Positions 11,796 to 24,864 are shown, numbered from the stretch's first letter. The stretch is DNA of 64,000 nucleotides from Palaemon carinicauda (GCF_036898095.1 NC_090738.1:62917605-62981604); one strand, 5' to 3'. The notes: generated by a model not told the origin, from the letters alone. Translations and numbers: made by a program.

Positions 11796-12900
11796 TGTTT
11801 CGGTTTTTGCAATATCCCTCACAAAGTCAAGTTGCTAATGAAAATCGGCAGATGATTGAAATTTTCATCGAAAAATCTAGATGTGATTTGTTCCTATGCA
11901 AATCAGCTCTGAATTAAAGGTTATTTGCCATTAGGAATATATGAGAAAGAGATAGATAAAGAGCACCATGGACACGGAGTGTGGCGGAAATGTCTGCTGG
12001 GGCCATCAAAACCTACGGATCGACTTTCGTCTTAACAGATCTAGAGGATACGTTCTTTCTCTGATCAAGGGGTCTAGACTATACATAAGTCTCCACACAA
12101 CCTATATGGTTCGTCTATAAACCCCGAGTCAACTGGATATCGATAACTCAGGGAGTGTTTTGCATTTAGATAACCTTGGCCAGGAGTATCCAAGGGTCGG
12201 TCGGTCCTGGGAAAATGTAGTGAACACTGGGTAGATTTCGCCAAGAGGGGAGTGGACTCGAGATTTACCTACGTGATTAAATAGATAAAAGGTGTGGAAA
12301 TGCAGGTGTTGAAGGTTAATCTGTTTACAAAATGAAGAAAGTAATGTGATGGGCAGAGGTCAGGCCAATAGAATTTACAAAGGATAATCTGGGTCAAAGA
12401 GTTTACCTCTTGGCTGGATGAGTTTCGCATCTGGAAGAGGGTAGATTTTTTATTAAGTGTCAGCGGGAAGGATGAATATGCATAACACTGGGCATCTGGT
12501 TTTGGAAGAACACTTGTCAAATGTTTTAAACATATATCAGCTGAACGATTTATTGCGAATTCTCTATGGGCAGAACACCTGGGCACGCTAAGAAAAAATT
12601 ACGCTAAGGTTGAGACAAACAGAAACTCAATCTAAGTAACACAGAGGGTCCGGGTTACTCTGATAATTACCAATACGGGAGAGGTAAAGGAATCCTTGAC
12701 TAGACAGGGAGAGAAAGATTAAAAGTTGTTGTTTCAGCACATTGCAGGAAAGTCAGAAGCTGACATACGTCAAACACATACGGTGAATATAAATTTTGGT
12801 TAGTCATAAAAAAGTGTAAATATTTAAACCTTCATTAAAGCTAGGGTTTGGGGTAAATTGCTTAAATTGCTTATATTAAAAACATTCAATTTTTAGCAAA
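9060..12900 (+). repeat. Q module, block A
   Basis: A 3.8-kb module with copies at 28850-32990 (direct), 46085-51150 (direct, diverged) and 59360-63660 (inverted, diverged). Left landmark: GCTTTATCTGGCAAATG and CCACTCTCTAATTAGTGAGG. Middle: a pyrimidine-rich 1.3-kb stretch with a recurring AAAGAC motif. Right: a conserved part around CAGCGGAGCGTGGTAC, TTCGTCTATAAACCCCG, CACTGGGTAGATTT and AGTGTCAGCGGGAAGG. It contains (CT)n at 9649-9708 and an interrupted (CT)n at 11712-11792. It has only short ORFs not preserved among copies. I do not recognise a transposon family. Confidence 0.7.
10150..11400 (+). repeat. Degenerate pyrimidine-rich AAAGAC repeat
   Basis: Strongly strand-biased sequence, C/T-rich on this strand, with forms of C-T/A-AAAGA-C/T recurring about every 30-40 bases (for example near 10721, 10840, 10863, 10898, 10961, 11088, 11254, 11287, 11318 and 11376). 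It looks like an old, short-period tandem repeat. The matching regions are 30560-31500, 48540-49400 and, inverted, 61150-62000. Confidence 0.5.
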
Positions 12901-12977
12901 TAACACTTCATTTTCTCATGCACAAACGACTGAAGAAACAAGACCAATTATCATAATTCATCTTCTCGGTATTTATC

Positions 12978-13001
12978 GAGAGAGAGAGAGAGAGAGAGGA
13001 G

Positions 13002-13067
<66 letters not shown>
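12978..13067 (+). repeat. (GA)n microsatellite
   Basis: About 90 bases of GA with a few interruptions, at the Q/P boundary. The block B counterpart (33060-33111) is shorter. Confidence 0.95.
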
Positions 13068-13070
<3 letters not shown>

Positions 13071-14480
13071 ATAAAGAATCAGAGCAAACATTTTCCCTGA
13101 TCCCCCCAACATTTAAAAAGCTGTCACCTTTCAAAGTCAAGCAAACGTTTTTCTTCTCCTTCTTTGCTTCAAGAGAGAAAAAACGTCGAATTATAAAAGG
13201 AGCGAGATGAGCAAGCTGTTTACCCAAGACCCTTTTCCTTCTCTCTCCTTCTGTTCTCGACCGGTCCACTAATTGCTTATCCGGATGAGATGCTCTTTTG
13301 CGTGGAGATGCCGTATCCGCTTCAATTCGAGCAGTTTCACAGGGAACTTAAGAAGTAAACTTTCATTGGAAATTGTCCTTATATTGTATTCTATTATTAC
13401 GTCCCCTTTAACATATGATCCTTCCGTCTGTAAACAAATACATAGAAGTTAAAATCTATTTGAACAATGTAGATGTAGTTGATTTAGAGGGCATTGCATT
13501 ATCGTCAATATAAATTGTTTTTATACAGATTGTTTATTCATTAAATATCATATCCCTTATTTCATGAGTTTAGTTAATTTATGTTTATATTCGATTACTT
13601 TAATTGCACTATAAAAATAGTATAAATAATGAGCCATGTATGTTAACTGATTATTGATTAGTTCCTTTCTTGATAATATATTAGTCTTGAGAATATTCCA
13701 AGTTCTCTTAATTTTTTAACCGAACTCTAAATATTATTTAATATTATATAATAAATAGAATTGCTGAAAATCTGTAATTTATCAACTAAATTACACATAT
13801 TATTCTGATAAAGTCTTTGAAAAAAATTATTACCGTTGTAAAATATCACTTGGAAAAAATATCACTTATAAAATATCAAGATCTCATTGATTGATTGTTT
13901 GCTTTATTTATAAAATGTAAGTAACGCCATAACAGATTCTAACTTGATAAAATTATTCGATAACACTACAGTTTCAGTTAAAATCAGATTCTTTTCTTCT
14001 TTTCAACTCATTTTGATGTCTTCTTGAGATGACTGATACGAAAAACATACTCAAATGCACTAGTAATTAAAGATTAAGGATATATTTGATAATGAATATT
14101 GTTATTCTAAGTACATCTTTAATCTGCCACTTCTGTGTTGCTCACTTTGTGATTTGTTTTTTGTCAGTGCATTGTGGGTAAGAATAAGTGATGGTGTTAA
14201 TTTTCTGTTCGTTCTGAATTGAGGGTAAAAACCTGATTAATTCTTTGGTTTCAATGATCTCCAATTAACTACGATTTTGAAATACAGGCGTCAGTCTAAG
14301 AATCTCCCTTAGTTGTATGACATAGCTCTTGTATTCCAGACGTGTGATATTTGCCAGTATTCGTATTTTGAGGTTATCGGATGATTTCTGGAGATTATAG
14401 TGGAGCTCCTGATCAAGCTAATGGGTTTCTTAGTGCATATTCAGCTCTTACTAAAAGTATAAAGTATCTTAATTCTGACT
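13068..14480 (+). repeat. P module, copy A2
   Basis: A direct, more diverged repeat of 6490-7850, about 6.6 kb downstream. Shared landmarks are CAAGAGAGAAAAAACGTCGA, GGAGCGAGATGAG, TGTTTACCCAAGAC and, at the right end, TTGAGGTTATCGGATGATTTC then CTCCTGATCAAG. No gene is supported. Confidence 0.75.
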
Positions 14481-15661
14481 CTGCCTGAGACGGTATAAAT
14501 TACGTTGTTAGAGATTGTGGAGGAAGTTCCCTTCGTGGTTCTCATATCTTCCTCTTTAGAAATTCATTTTGTTTGCAAACTACTGATTGCACTAGGGAAG
14601 TTGAAGATTCAACATCTATTTATGGCAAGGGAGGAGGCTGACCAAAATATATATCTTTTCCCTCTGGGAGTTTTCCGTCGTCATGAGTGAAGTTAGGTGA
14701 GAGGGGGTGGGGAAAGGGTTTCAAGGGGTCAAAGTCCCCCACCCACGTAAGTTAGGAAGGATGGTCTGCCCCTAGGCTAGGTTAGATAGGTGTATTCGTA
14801 TTATGCCGCTGCATTCGTATTATGCAGCTTCCCTTATTTTACTTGGTTAGTGTATTGCTCCACCGATTTTATACCGTTGAACCCTTTTATTGTTGTTCTT
14901 TAGATTATTTAATATATTTAAGACTACAAACTTGCGACAAAAATAACAGTTAAATGCGTTCAGAAATTGCATTATGTGAGTTAGAAAAACATAAATCTGC
15001 TGTTTGTTCAAACTTTAATTTTACACATTCATCACCATATTCACTCCACGCAATAAACGTAAATTAACTTATACTGAGCTAATCTGGTCTTAGTGGGTTT
15101 TAGGTATAACAATGACACTGATATATATCAGAATTATTAAATAAACTTACCCCAGAGTTGGATGAGTCCAGAAGATATGACTGCATCTGAAACAGGCAGA
15201 GAAATGCTCTAAAATTCCCATTTGATATCGAATGCCTGACGTTGACTGATGGCAAGGATCGTAAAACAATGAAAATCTTGTTTTTGATGACGACCGAATG
15301 TTTCATTCTCAATTCTGATGTTAGATGGCAGCACCTGGATATCGATAAACGTCCACCAGATACTTTTTCCCAAAATAGAGTATGAATTATTACTGCAAGA
15401 AGAGGCAAGAATCATGAAATCAAAGATCACAAAGAAATTTATATTCCCCATTCTATGATTATGATTAAAAATGCAAGCTTCACAATGTAACTATGGAGTT
15501 TTATCTAATAACTGAAGGTGAGTATTGACGAGTTCTTATCTACTAAAATCATATAACTTAGATAAAATAAAAGTGAAAAAAAAAATTTGAATTCCCTATG
15601 ATCCATGTCTCTGAATATATTTTCCATTGAAATAAAAAGCCTTTTCCTTCTCGCCTTATAT
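14480..15661 (+). repeat. S module, block A (ends in gap)
   Basis: Shared with 34466-36216 and, diverged, 55926-57700. Landmarks are TTTTCCGTCGTCATGAG, AGCTAATCTGG with GGGCTTT, GGCAGCACCTGGATATCG and ACGTCCACCAG. The match to block B stops at the assembly gap. The ORF on the minus strand at 15100-15451 is broken in the other copies. Confidence 0.7.
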
Positions 15662-16161
15662 NNNNNNNNNNNNNNNNNNNNNNNNNNNNNNNNNNNNNNN
15701 NNNNNNNNNNNNNNNNNNNNNNNNNNNNNNNNNNNNNNNNNNNNNNNNNNNNNNNNNNNNNNNNNNNNNNNNNNNNNNNNNNNNNNNNNNNNNNNNNNNN
15801 NNNNNNNNNNNNNNNNNNNNNNNNNNNNNNNNNNNNNNNNNNNNNNNNNNNNNNNNNNNNNNNNNNNNNNNNNNNNNNNNNNNNNNNNNNNNNNNNNNNN
15901 NNNNNNNNNNNNNNNNNNNNNNNNNNNNNNNNNNNNNNNNNNNNNNNNNNNNNNNNNNNNNNNNNNNNNNNNNNNNNNNNNNNNNNNNNNNNNNNNNNNN
16001 NNNNNNNNNNNNNNNNNNNNNNNNNNNNNNNNNNNNNNNNNNNNNNNNNNNNNNNNNNNNNNNNNNNNNNNNNNNNNNNNNNNNNNNNNNNNNNNNNNNN
16101 NNNNNNNNNNNNNNNNNNNNNNNNNNNNNNNNNNNNNNNNNNNNNNNNNNNNNNNNNNNNN
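15662..16161. other. Assembly gap, 500 N
   Basis: Exactly 500 N, so the size is probably a placeholder. The right edge enters a tandem repeat with (GA)n, a likely reason for the gap. Confidence 0.98.
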
Positions 16162-16177
16162 GCCTTTCGTTGTAAAG

Positions 16178-16221
<44 letters not shown>

Positions 16222-16266
16222 GAACCTCCTTCCATATATTGGGATGCCTTTCGTTGTAAAGCAAAT

Positions 16267-16311
<45 letters not shown>
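16162..16311 (+). repeat. Tandem 82-bp unit containing (GA)n, at gap edge
   Basis: GCCTTTCGTTGTAAAG-AAATGAG followed by a GA run occurs at 16162 and again at about 16244. They are separated by TTGAACCTCC...ATTGGGAT, giving a unit near 82 bp. The array probably continues into the gap. Confidence 0.75.
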
Positions 16312-16314
<3 letters not shown>

Positions 16315-17545
16315 AAAACATAGCTTTTTTCCCAGTTCATTAATGTAGGTAAACAAATCAACTTTTAAGGGTGTTATAATCAACTGTATCATTGTTCCTC
16401 AAACTAATTGTCTGAAAGAGAGCGATGTTTCTTGGATAGAAAAGATCCAGGCATAACATGTAGAAATCGGATATTTCATCATTAGCAATATTGTTACATA
16501 ATTCAAAATTATGTAATTTCTGTTACCTCTTTTTGTGTATAGGACCACTTTACGTTAAGGTACAAACTTTTGCTGTGGTTATTTGATTGTTTGACAATGA
16601 AAGTTAGCCGACAAGGTTTTTCTCTCCTTTCTTTTATCGTTCACCTCTTTTTTTTTTTATCTCATTCTATGTATTGACGTCCGTCACCCGAATCTCATTT
16701 TTTACTGTACAATGAAGAAGAATGTATGAACGCACTAGGTACTAAACCTTTTTATTATTTCCTAATGACTTTTGCTATATGTGTATACATTATGTCTGGA
16801 GGAGATAAAAGATGTAGCAGTGATTAATCTATGTGATTAGAGGAATTTTTTGGATAATGGTTCATTGTGCGAACTGTGCGCGTGTTTAATAAGGAAAGCT
16901 TGACCACATTAGCCATCTGAAGATCATGATGTAGATAGTGACATTGTTAGGAATTATGTTATTGTAATTCATGTTAGTGAGGATACATTGAAGATGATTG
17001 ATCAATTTTCCTATCGCACAGGAAAACTAACACTGGAAGAAAAAATTACTAATCTCTGTAAACCATGAATTATAAATTGGAGTGTAACACGAAAGTATTG
17101 TTTTTATGAAATTGCCATTATCTGGAAAATGGTAAATTCTGTTTAATATTAAATGCAAATGGAAGTGAGAAAGAAAGAGACTGTTATATTATGAAAAAAA
17201 CTTCAATGTATTCTCCTCATAATTTACTATAACATAAAAACGATAATCAAATATTCACAACCACAGATGGAAACTCAGCATACATAACATGAACAGATAA
17301 AAGGCTTTGAATAAGCCAAGAGATACAAGAACCTTGAATGCTTGAAGCAAATGGTTCAGTTTTGTCTTAAGAAATGAAAAGCGTAACTCAAGCAAACCCT
17401 TCCACCCTCCTCTATGCAGGACACCTCACAGAAGGTCTGGAACAAAAGTTTCTCTCAGACGAGAAAAAATGAAAGATAGTTCGCCACCGCAATTTCATCA
17501 GCATCTTCTACTCTGAAGAAAGTGGATATCTCAATGTACCTACTC

Positions 17546-17546
<1 letters not shown>
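16312..17546. other. Unassigned AT-rich sequence between blocks A and B
   Basis: About 1.2 kb without recognisable homology to the rest of the window. I see no long ORF, RNA gene or transposon ends. It is the only clear single-copy spacer between the two large blocks. Confidence 0.5.
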
Positions 17547-17596
<50 letters not shown>

Positions 17597-17604
17597 ATTG
17601 CTGC

Positions 17605-17683
<79 letters not shown>
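17547..17683 (+). repeat. Adjacent (GA)n and (ATT)n
   Basis: GA repeat at 17547-17592, a 13-base spacer, then an ATT run at 17606-17683. Homology between U copy 4 and the other U copies begins at this ATT run. The left half of U (with the SINE) is missing, so the break lies at a microsatellite. Confidence 0.95.
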
Positions 17684-18789
17684 TTCAAAAGTTTTATATA
17701 ATAGACTATCATCCTAAACCTGGTAATCCTGTATTCAACTGTAATCAGATAATTTCCATGAGACTTGTAAAGAGAATGCTCATAACGACACTCACTAATA
17801 CATTCAGATATATTCCACCATTTACAGACCAATTGAAGAAAATTAGTATTTGAATTTATTTGTTTTCCTTATATGTTTTCAAAGATGATCATCCAAAGAA
17901 TAATATAAGATAGATATTAATCAATTGTCATATTTATAACATGAACTAATTCACACGGTGTTTTACGTGGTTGAGGAAAGAGCTGAATCTTAAAATCGAT
18001 TAACTCAAGAGATGATCTGAGGAAGACCAGGTTTAGGTTCTGCGTTGAGTCTTAGCCTTTAAAACGGCACCCCAGATGTTGTTGTGATGTTTTGTACCGT
18101 TGGATGTTTTGTTCAATGATTTCATTTTGTTTCTTTCTCCACATGTGGTATAGTATATCCTTTTCTCCTTTCAACAAAGAACGGTTAACTTCCATTAATA
18201 TTTAATTTATATTCCTTATTCATGTGTTTGATTTTATTTTAACCATAATTATATATGTATCTAGACTTCAACTACTTCTCTTAACTTTTATATATACCAC
18301 ACTTCTTCATTATTCAAAGATATATTTTCCTATTTAGATGATTGTGAAAAATAAGAGATATCTTTGAGTGAACTGTGAAAGTTAGTCATAATTCAGATTA
18401 TTTATGTAGGAAATGAACTGCAATCAAAAGGACAATTAATATTATATATCTTTGATTGCAGACTTTGATTATAAGGAATATGTGAATAAAGATTCAATCT
18501 ATTATATTGACGGGAAATGATAATAAACGTATGATACAGAAATTAATATTAGGTTCAATGTAATTAAAAAAAAAATTAAGATTGCGAAAACAAATAATTC
18601 TCACTATCTTAACTGATCAAATTTACTCAATATGATTTGACAAGAACGCAAGAGCGAGTCAAATCATGCTTCCAGTATCCTACCTACTTCCAATCTTTGT
18701 CTCTTATCGAAGCTAAAACACACACAAAAAAATTCCTTTACCAAAAACAGGAAGAAATTTTTTTTAAATCAAAATGGCCCATTTGGGTT

Positions 18790-21700
18790 TCCTTGTGGAC
18801 GTCCACTGCCTTTTTTATAGGGAATAGAAGTGTTTATTTTGCCACTTATTTCAGGTCTTTCCTTTAACCCGAGGAACAATCTTAAGACAGCAGAAGTGGA
18901 ATACTTTCTTTTGAAGGCGTAGAAGTCTCTGCTTTGGCACATCTTTCAGGGCTTTCCTTCAACACTAAGAACAGGGTTAAAACAGCAGACATGGACTGCC
19001 TTCTTTGGAGGGAATAGAAGCCTCTGCTTTGGCATATCTTTCAGGGCTTTCCTTCAACCCTAGGAACAATGTTAAGACAGCAGACGTGGACTGCCTTCAT
19101 TAGAGGGAATGGAAGTTTCTGCTTTCGTACATCTTTCAGGGCTTTCCTTCAACCCTAAGAACAATGTTAAGACAGCACTCGTGGACTGCCTTCAATGTGA
19201 GGAATAGAAGTCTCTGCTTTGGTACATCTGTCAGGGCTTTCCTTCAACCCTAGGAACAATGTTTAGACAGCAGATGTAGACTGCCTTTTTTGGAGGGAAT
19301 AGAAGTCTCTGCTTTGGTACATCCTTCAGGGCTCTCCTTCAACCCTACGAACAATGTTAAGACAGCAGACATGCAATGCCTTCTTTGGAGGAAATAGAAG
19401 CCTCTGCTTTGGTACATCCTCAATGGCTTTCCTTTAACCCTTGGAACGATGTTAAGACAGCAGACATGGACTGCCTTCATTAGAGGGAAGAGAAGTCTCT
19501 GCTTTGGTACATCTTTCAGGGCTTTCCTTCAACCCTAAGAACAATGTTAAGACAGCACTCGTGGACTGCCTTCAATGTGAAGAATAGAAGTCTCTGCTTT
19601 GGTACATCTGTCAGGGCTTTCCTTCAACCCTAGGAACAATGTTAAGACAGCTGACGTGGACTGCCTTCTTTGGAGGAAATAGAAGCCTCGGCTTTGGCAC
19701 ATCTTTCAGGGCTTTCCTTCAACCCTAGGAACAATGTTAAGACAGCAGACGTGGACTGAATTCTTTGGAGGGAATAGAAGTCTCTGCTTTGGTACATCTT
19801 TCAGGGCTTTCCTTCAAACCTAGGAATAATGTTAAGACAGCAGACGTGGACTGCCGACTTTGGAGGGATTAGACGTCTGCTTTGGTACATCTTTCAGAGA
19901 TTTCCTTAAACCTTAGGAAAAATGTTAAGACAGCAGACGTCGACTGCCTTCTTTGGAGGGAATAGAAGTCTCTGCTTTGGTACATCCTCAATGGCTTTCC
20001 TTTAACCCTAGGAACAATGTTAAGATAACATACGTGGACTACCTTCTTTGGAGGGAAGAGAAGTCTCTGCTTTGGTACATCTTTCAGGGCTTTCCATCAA
20101 CCCTAGGAACAATGTTAAGACAGCAGACGTGGACTGCCTTCTTTGGAGAGAATAGAAGTCTCTGCTTTGGTATAACTTTCAGGGCTTTCCTTCAACCCAA
20201 GAAAAATGTTAAGACAGCAAACGTGGACTGCCTTCTTTGGAGGGATTAGAAGTCTCTGCTCTGGTACATCTTTCAGGGCTTTCTTTTAACCCTAGGAACA
20301 ATGTTAAGACAGCACACATGGACTGCCTTCTTTGGAGGGAATAAAAGTCTCTGCTTTGGTACATCTTTCATGGCTTTCCTTCAACCCTAGGAACAATGTT
20401 AAGACAGCAGACGTCGACTGCCTTCTTTGGAGGGAATACAATTCTCTGCTTTGGTACATCTTCCAGTGCTTTCCTTCAACCCTAGGAACAATGTTAAGAC
20501 AGCAGACATGGACTGCCTTCTTTGGAGGGAATAGAAGTCTCTGCTTTGGTACATTTTTCAGGGCTTTCCTTCAATCCTTGGAACAACGTTAAGACAGCAG
20601 ACATGGACTGCCTTCTTTGGAGTGAATAGAAGTCTCTGCTATGGTACATCTTTCAGGGCTTTCCTTCAACCCTTGGAACAATGTTAAGACAGCAGACATG
20701 GACTGCCTTCCTTGGATGGAATAGAAGCCTCTGCTTTGCCATATCTCTCAGAGCTTTCCTTCAGCCCTAGGAAAAATGTTAAGACAGCAGACATGCACTG
20801 CCTTCTTTGGAGGGAATAGAAGTCTCTGCTTTGGTACATCTTTCATGGCTTTCCTTCAACCCTACGAACAATGTTAAGACAGAAGCAGTGGACTGCCTTA
20901 TTTGGAGGGAATAGAAGCCTCTGCTTTGGCACATCTCTCAGGGCTTTCCTTCAACCCTAGGAAAAATGTTAAGAAACCAGACGGGGACTGCTTTCTTTGG
21001 AGGGAATAGAGGTCTCTGCTTTAATACATCCGTAATGGCTTTCCTTTAACCCTGGGAAAAATGTTAAGATAGCAGACGTGGACTGCCTTCTTTGAATGGA
21101 ATAGAAGTCTCTGCTTTGGTACATCTTTCAGGGCTTTCCTTCAACCCTAGGAAGAATGTTAAGACAGCAGACGTGGACTGCCATTTTTGCAGAGAATAGA
21201 AGTCCTTGTTTGGTACATCTTTCAGGGATTTCCTTCAACCCTTGGAACAATGTTAAGACAGCAGACGTGGACTGCCTTTTCTGGAGGGATTAGAAGGGTC
21301 TGTTTTGGTACATCTTTCAGGGTTTCCTTCAACCCTTGGAACAATGTTAAGATAGCAGACATGGACTGCCTTCCTTGGAGGGAAGAGAAGCCTCTGCTTT
21401 GCCACATCTCTCAGAGCTTTCCTTCAGCCCTAGGAAAAATGTTAAGACAGCAGACATGCACTGCCTTCTTTGGAGGGAATAGAAGTCTCTGCTTTGGTAC
21501 ATCTTTCATGGCTTTCCTTCAACCCTACGAACAATGTTAAGACAGAAGCAGTGGACTGCCTTATTTGGACGGAATAGAAGCCTCTGCTTTAGCACATCTC
21601 TCAGGGCTTTCCTTCAACCCTAGGAAAAATGTTAAGAAACCAGACGTGGACTGCTTTCTTTGGAGGGAATAGAGGTCTCTGCTTTGATACATCCTTAATG

Positions 21701-22945
21701 GATTTCCTTTAACTCTGGGAACAATGTTAAGATAGCAGACGTGGACTGCCTTCTTTGGGTGGAATAGAAGTCTCTGCTTTGGTACATCTTTCACGGCTTT
21801 CCTTCAACCCTAGGAACAATGTTAAGACAGCAGACGTTGACTGCCTTTTTTGCAGAGAATAGAAGTCTTTTTTGGTATATCTTTCAGGGATTTCCTTCAA
21901 CCCTTGGAACAATGTTAAGACAGCAGACGTGGACTGCCTTCTCTGGAGGGATTAGAAGTCTCTGTTTTGTTACATCTTTCAGGGTTTTCCTTCAACCCTT
22001 GGAACAATGTTAAGACAGCAGACATAGACTGCCTTCTTTAGATGGAATAGAAGTCTCTGCTTTGGTACATCTTTCAGGGCTTTCCTTCAACCCTAGGAAC
22101 AATGTTAAGAAAGCAGACGTGGACTGCCTTTTTTGTAGAGAATAGAAGTCTGTATTAGTACATCTTTCAGGGATTTCCTTCAACCCTTGGAACAATGTTA
22201 AGACAGCAGACGTGGACTGCCTTCTCTGGAGTGATTAGAAGTCTCTGTTTTGGTACATCTTTTAGAGCTTTCCTTAAACCTTAGGAACAATGTTAAGACA
22301 GCAGACATCAACTGCCTTCTTTGGAGGATATAGAAATGTCTGCTTCGGTACATCTTTCATGGCTTTCCTTCAACCCTAGGAACAATGTTAAGACAGCAGA
22401 CTTCGACTGCCTTCTTTGGAGGGAATAGAAGTCTCTGGTTTGGTACATCTTTCAGGGCTTTCCTTCAACACTAGGAACAATATTAAGACAGCAGACGTGG
22501 ACTGCCGCCTTCTTTGGAGGGAATAGAAGTCTCTGCTTTGGTTCATCTTTCAGGGCTTTCCTTCAACCATAGGAACAATGTTAAGACAGCAGACGTCGAC
22601 TGCCTTCTTTGGAGGGAATAAAAGCCTCTGCTTTGGTACATCTTTCAGGGCTTTCCTTCAACCCTAGAAACACTGTTAAGACAGTATACATGGAATGATT
22701 TCTTTGGAGGGAATAGAAGTCTCTGCTTTGGTACATCTTTCAGGGCTGGACTTCAACCCTAGGAACAATGTTAAGAAGACAGCAGACGTCGCCTGCCTTC
22801 TTTGGAGGGAATAGAAGTATCTGTTTTGGCACATCTTTCAGGGCTTTCCTTTAACCTTAGGAACAATATTAAGGAGACAACAGACCTTGACTGCCTTCTT
22901 TGGAGGGAATAGAAGTATCTGCTTTGGCACATCTTTCAGGGCTTT
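18790..22945 (+). repeat. 95-bp minisatellite, about 44 copies
   Basis: The largest array in the window, made of the same 95-bp unit as 1880-2868. Units differ by scattered substitutions and small indels. Variant units recur in order: the block with CTCAGAGCTTTCCTTCAGCC, CCTACGAACAATG, AGACAGAAGCAGTGG and AAGAAACCAGACG appears from about 20698 and again from about 21361, a spacing of about 663 bases (7 units). Another variant (GACAGCACTCGTGG) recurs 380 bases apart (4 units, 19171 and 19551). Short ORFs change frame each unit and are not credible genes. Confidence 0.93.
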
Positions 22946-23667
22946 TTTTTTCATCTTTGAAAGATATCAATCCCACTCCAATGGAAGATCCATTTCAGAC
23001 TTAATTTTTTCGTCTTTTCTATTCCAAGTTTGCAAAATTATCATTCATAAAGACCAACCTACACACACATATATTTATGTGTGAATACATACATACATAC
23101 ATAAATGTATATAAATATGTTGCTACACCCGCATAGTTGGGACTTGTTTAAGGACTCGAAGCGTGAACAAAAGGATACAATAGAAGGGATTTTAATGTCG
23201 CCATCTGAAAATAAGACAATAATTACCGAGAGAAATATAATTTCAAAAATAATTTTTTAACTAATAATGTACAAAGGAAACACCACGAATAAGTTAATCT
23301 TAATAAATGGAGCCTAAGGAGTTTCCCAATCCCATACCCCAGAGAGGTAAAATGAATTATCATTTATAAAGCGATCACTTACGCAAATTACCAAAGTAAG
23401 ATAAGGATACGATGGGGTCGTGTGTTTATAACTGTTAAGCGGTAACCGATAACATAAGCATATCTTTAACATAAAACACTATCACATGGAGATTAACACT
23501 GTCACAGGGTGAGATTATTAAGGTTAGGAACAAATTGCACACGTGGTTAGGACGTAAGGATAGGACAAAATTGAGGAGGGTTAAGTGGGTTGGATCTTTC
23601 TTCAAGTATATAAGGAGAGAGGGATAGGATAAAAAAGAGAGGAGGAAGGCTGGGTATGGATTGATAG
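22946..23667 (+). repeat. U copy 4 right flank with (CATA)n
   Basis: Direct counterpart of 2869-3555, with the short CATA run near 23085-23104. It is followed directly by U copy 3 at 23668. Confidence 0.8.
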
Positions 23668-24864
23668 TATACTAGGTTCGCATACAGACACCTTACCTTG
23701 ATAAGAGGACGTTGCCGCCTCCCCTGAGGAGAACACAAAGAAGACGTCTCACTTCCATGAAGGATGAAGAGCGAAGAACGTGTGTTACTCCTTTGAAAAA
23801 TCTGTGAAATTAAGTTGACCTTTTTCAATGGCTGGGTAAACCGCGTCTTAAAAGAACAAAGTTATGATGAAAAGAGTTACTCAAGACCCAACTTTTTTCT
23901 TTTGTTCTTCTGCAGCTCTAGGAAGGAAAGAGAACTTTCTGCTTCTAACTTTGAATAAAAAATATTCAGAAATTTCTCTTTTACTTAGTTTTAAGATCAA
24001 GAAATTCTGATGAAAGAGGAAAGTTGAAGGTTTTGGTGAGTAACTGAACTTTTAATTCAAATTCTGAAATGGAAACTACACTCATATGATGTTTAGTCAT
24101 CTATGAATGGTTTTTATTCACATATACATCAGTAGAAATATAACGTACGTGCAAAACACACACACATGAATAATATACTTAAAGATCTTAAGGTTGATCA
24201 TGAATTTCACAGACTAATGGCCTAGAAACTCACCATATATACATATAATCATCGCCAAGCCCTCTCTCCCACAAGATAGGACAAGGGAAGGCTAGGTAAT
24301 GCTTGTTAAAGACTCAGTAGATAGATCAATGGCTGTTGAGGACTTAGCAAGTAGACCAATATGCTCCTTAAAACCAACCACATCTCTTGCTTACAACGAT
24401 TGTTAGATTTCCGTCACTAATACAACTATCGAGGTTAAGGAGGTCTCGAACCCATGTCCAACAGACTGTCTGGCAGGAACGTTTCAAATAGGCTACTATA
24501 ACCATGAAACCAATCTAATATAAATCTTTAATGGACATAATTTGTGCCACTAAATATGGTTAACATCATTGTTTTGGTAAGTACTTCAGAGACTTTTACC
24601 TCCCATAAGGTAAACAGAATTATCGCTTTTGGATCACAAATTTGTTATTTGAATAATTAATATAATATATATGTTTCTAGATATGGGATCAAATCAAAAT
24701 TACATAAATATGGCATATTTTGATTCAGTGAATTCTCTTGGTCCAATATTTGGCTAATTCACTGTAATTAATTATGTTAGTGCCCTTCAGTATGAGTAAA
24801 AATGCCTTAATATTTTGATGCATGAATCTATAAAGCGGTTTTTATTTCATACAGATGTTTCGTG

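Larger units (their letters stand above)
17600..23667 (+). repeat. U module, copy 4 (left-truncated, array expanded)
   Basis: It matches U copy 1 from the (ATT)n rightward: a diverged 160-bp lead-in, the lead with TTTGACAAGAACGCAAGAGCG near 18637, the 95-bp array and the 0.7-kb right flank. About 700 bp at 17880-18590 has no match in the other U copies and no recognisable feature. Confidence 0.75.

Noticed and set aside
12269..12586. Minus-strand 105-codon ORF in Q
   Set aside because: It is interrupted by indels in the matching sequence of block B and in arms D and E, and has no recognisable domain.
15505..16392. ORFs of 190-295 codons across 15662-16161 (and 53409-54074)
   Set aside because: Most codons are N from assembly gaps.
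19953..21912. ORFs of 60-117 codons in the 95-bp array
   Set aside because: The unit is not a multiple of three, so each ORF passes through different frames and ends within a few units. They appear on both strands.
18790..22945. CRISPR-like array
   Set aside because: Units are contiguous 95-mers with no unique spacers, in eukaryote-type DNA. It is a minisatellite.
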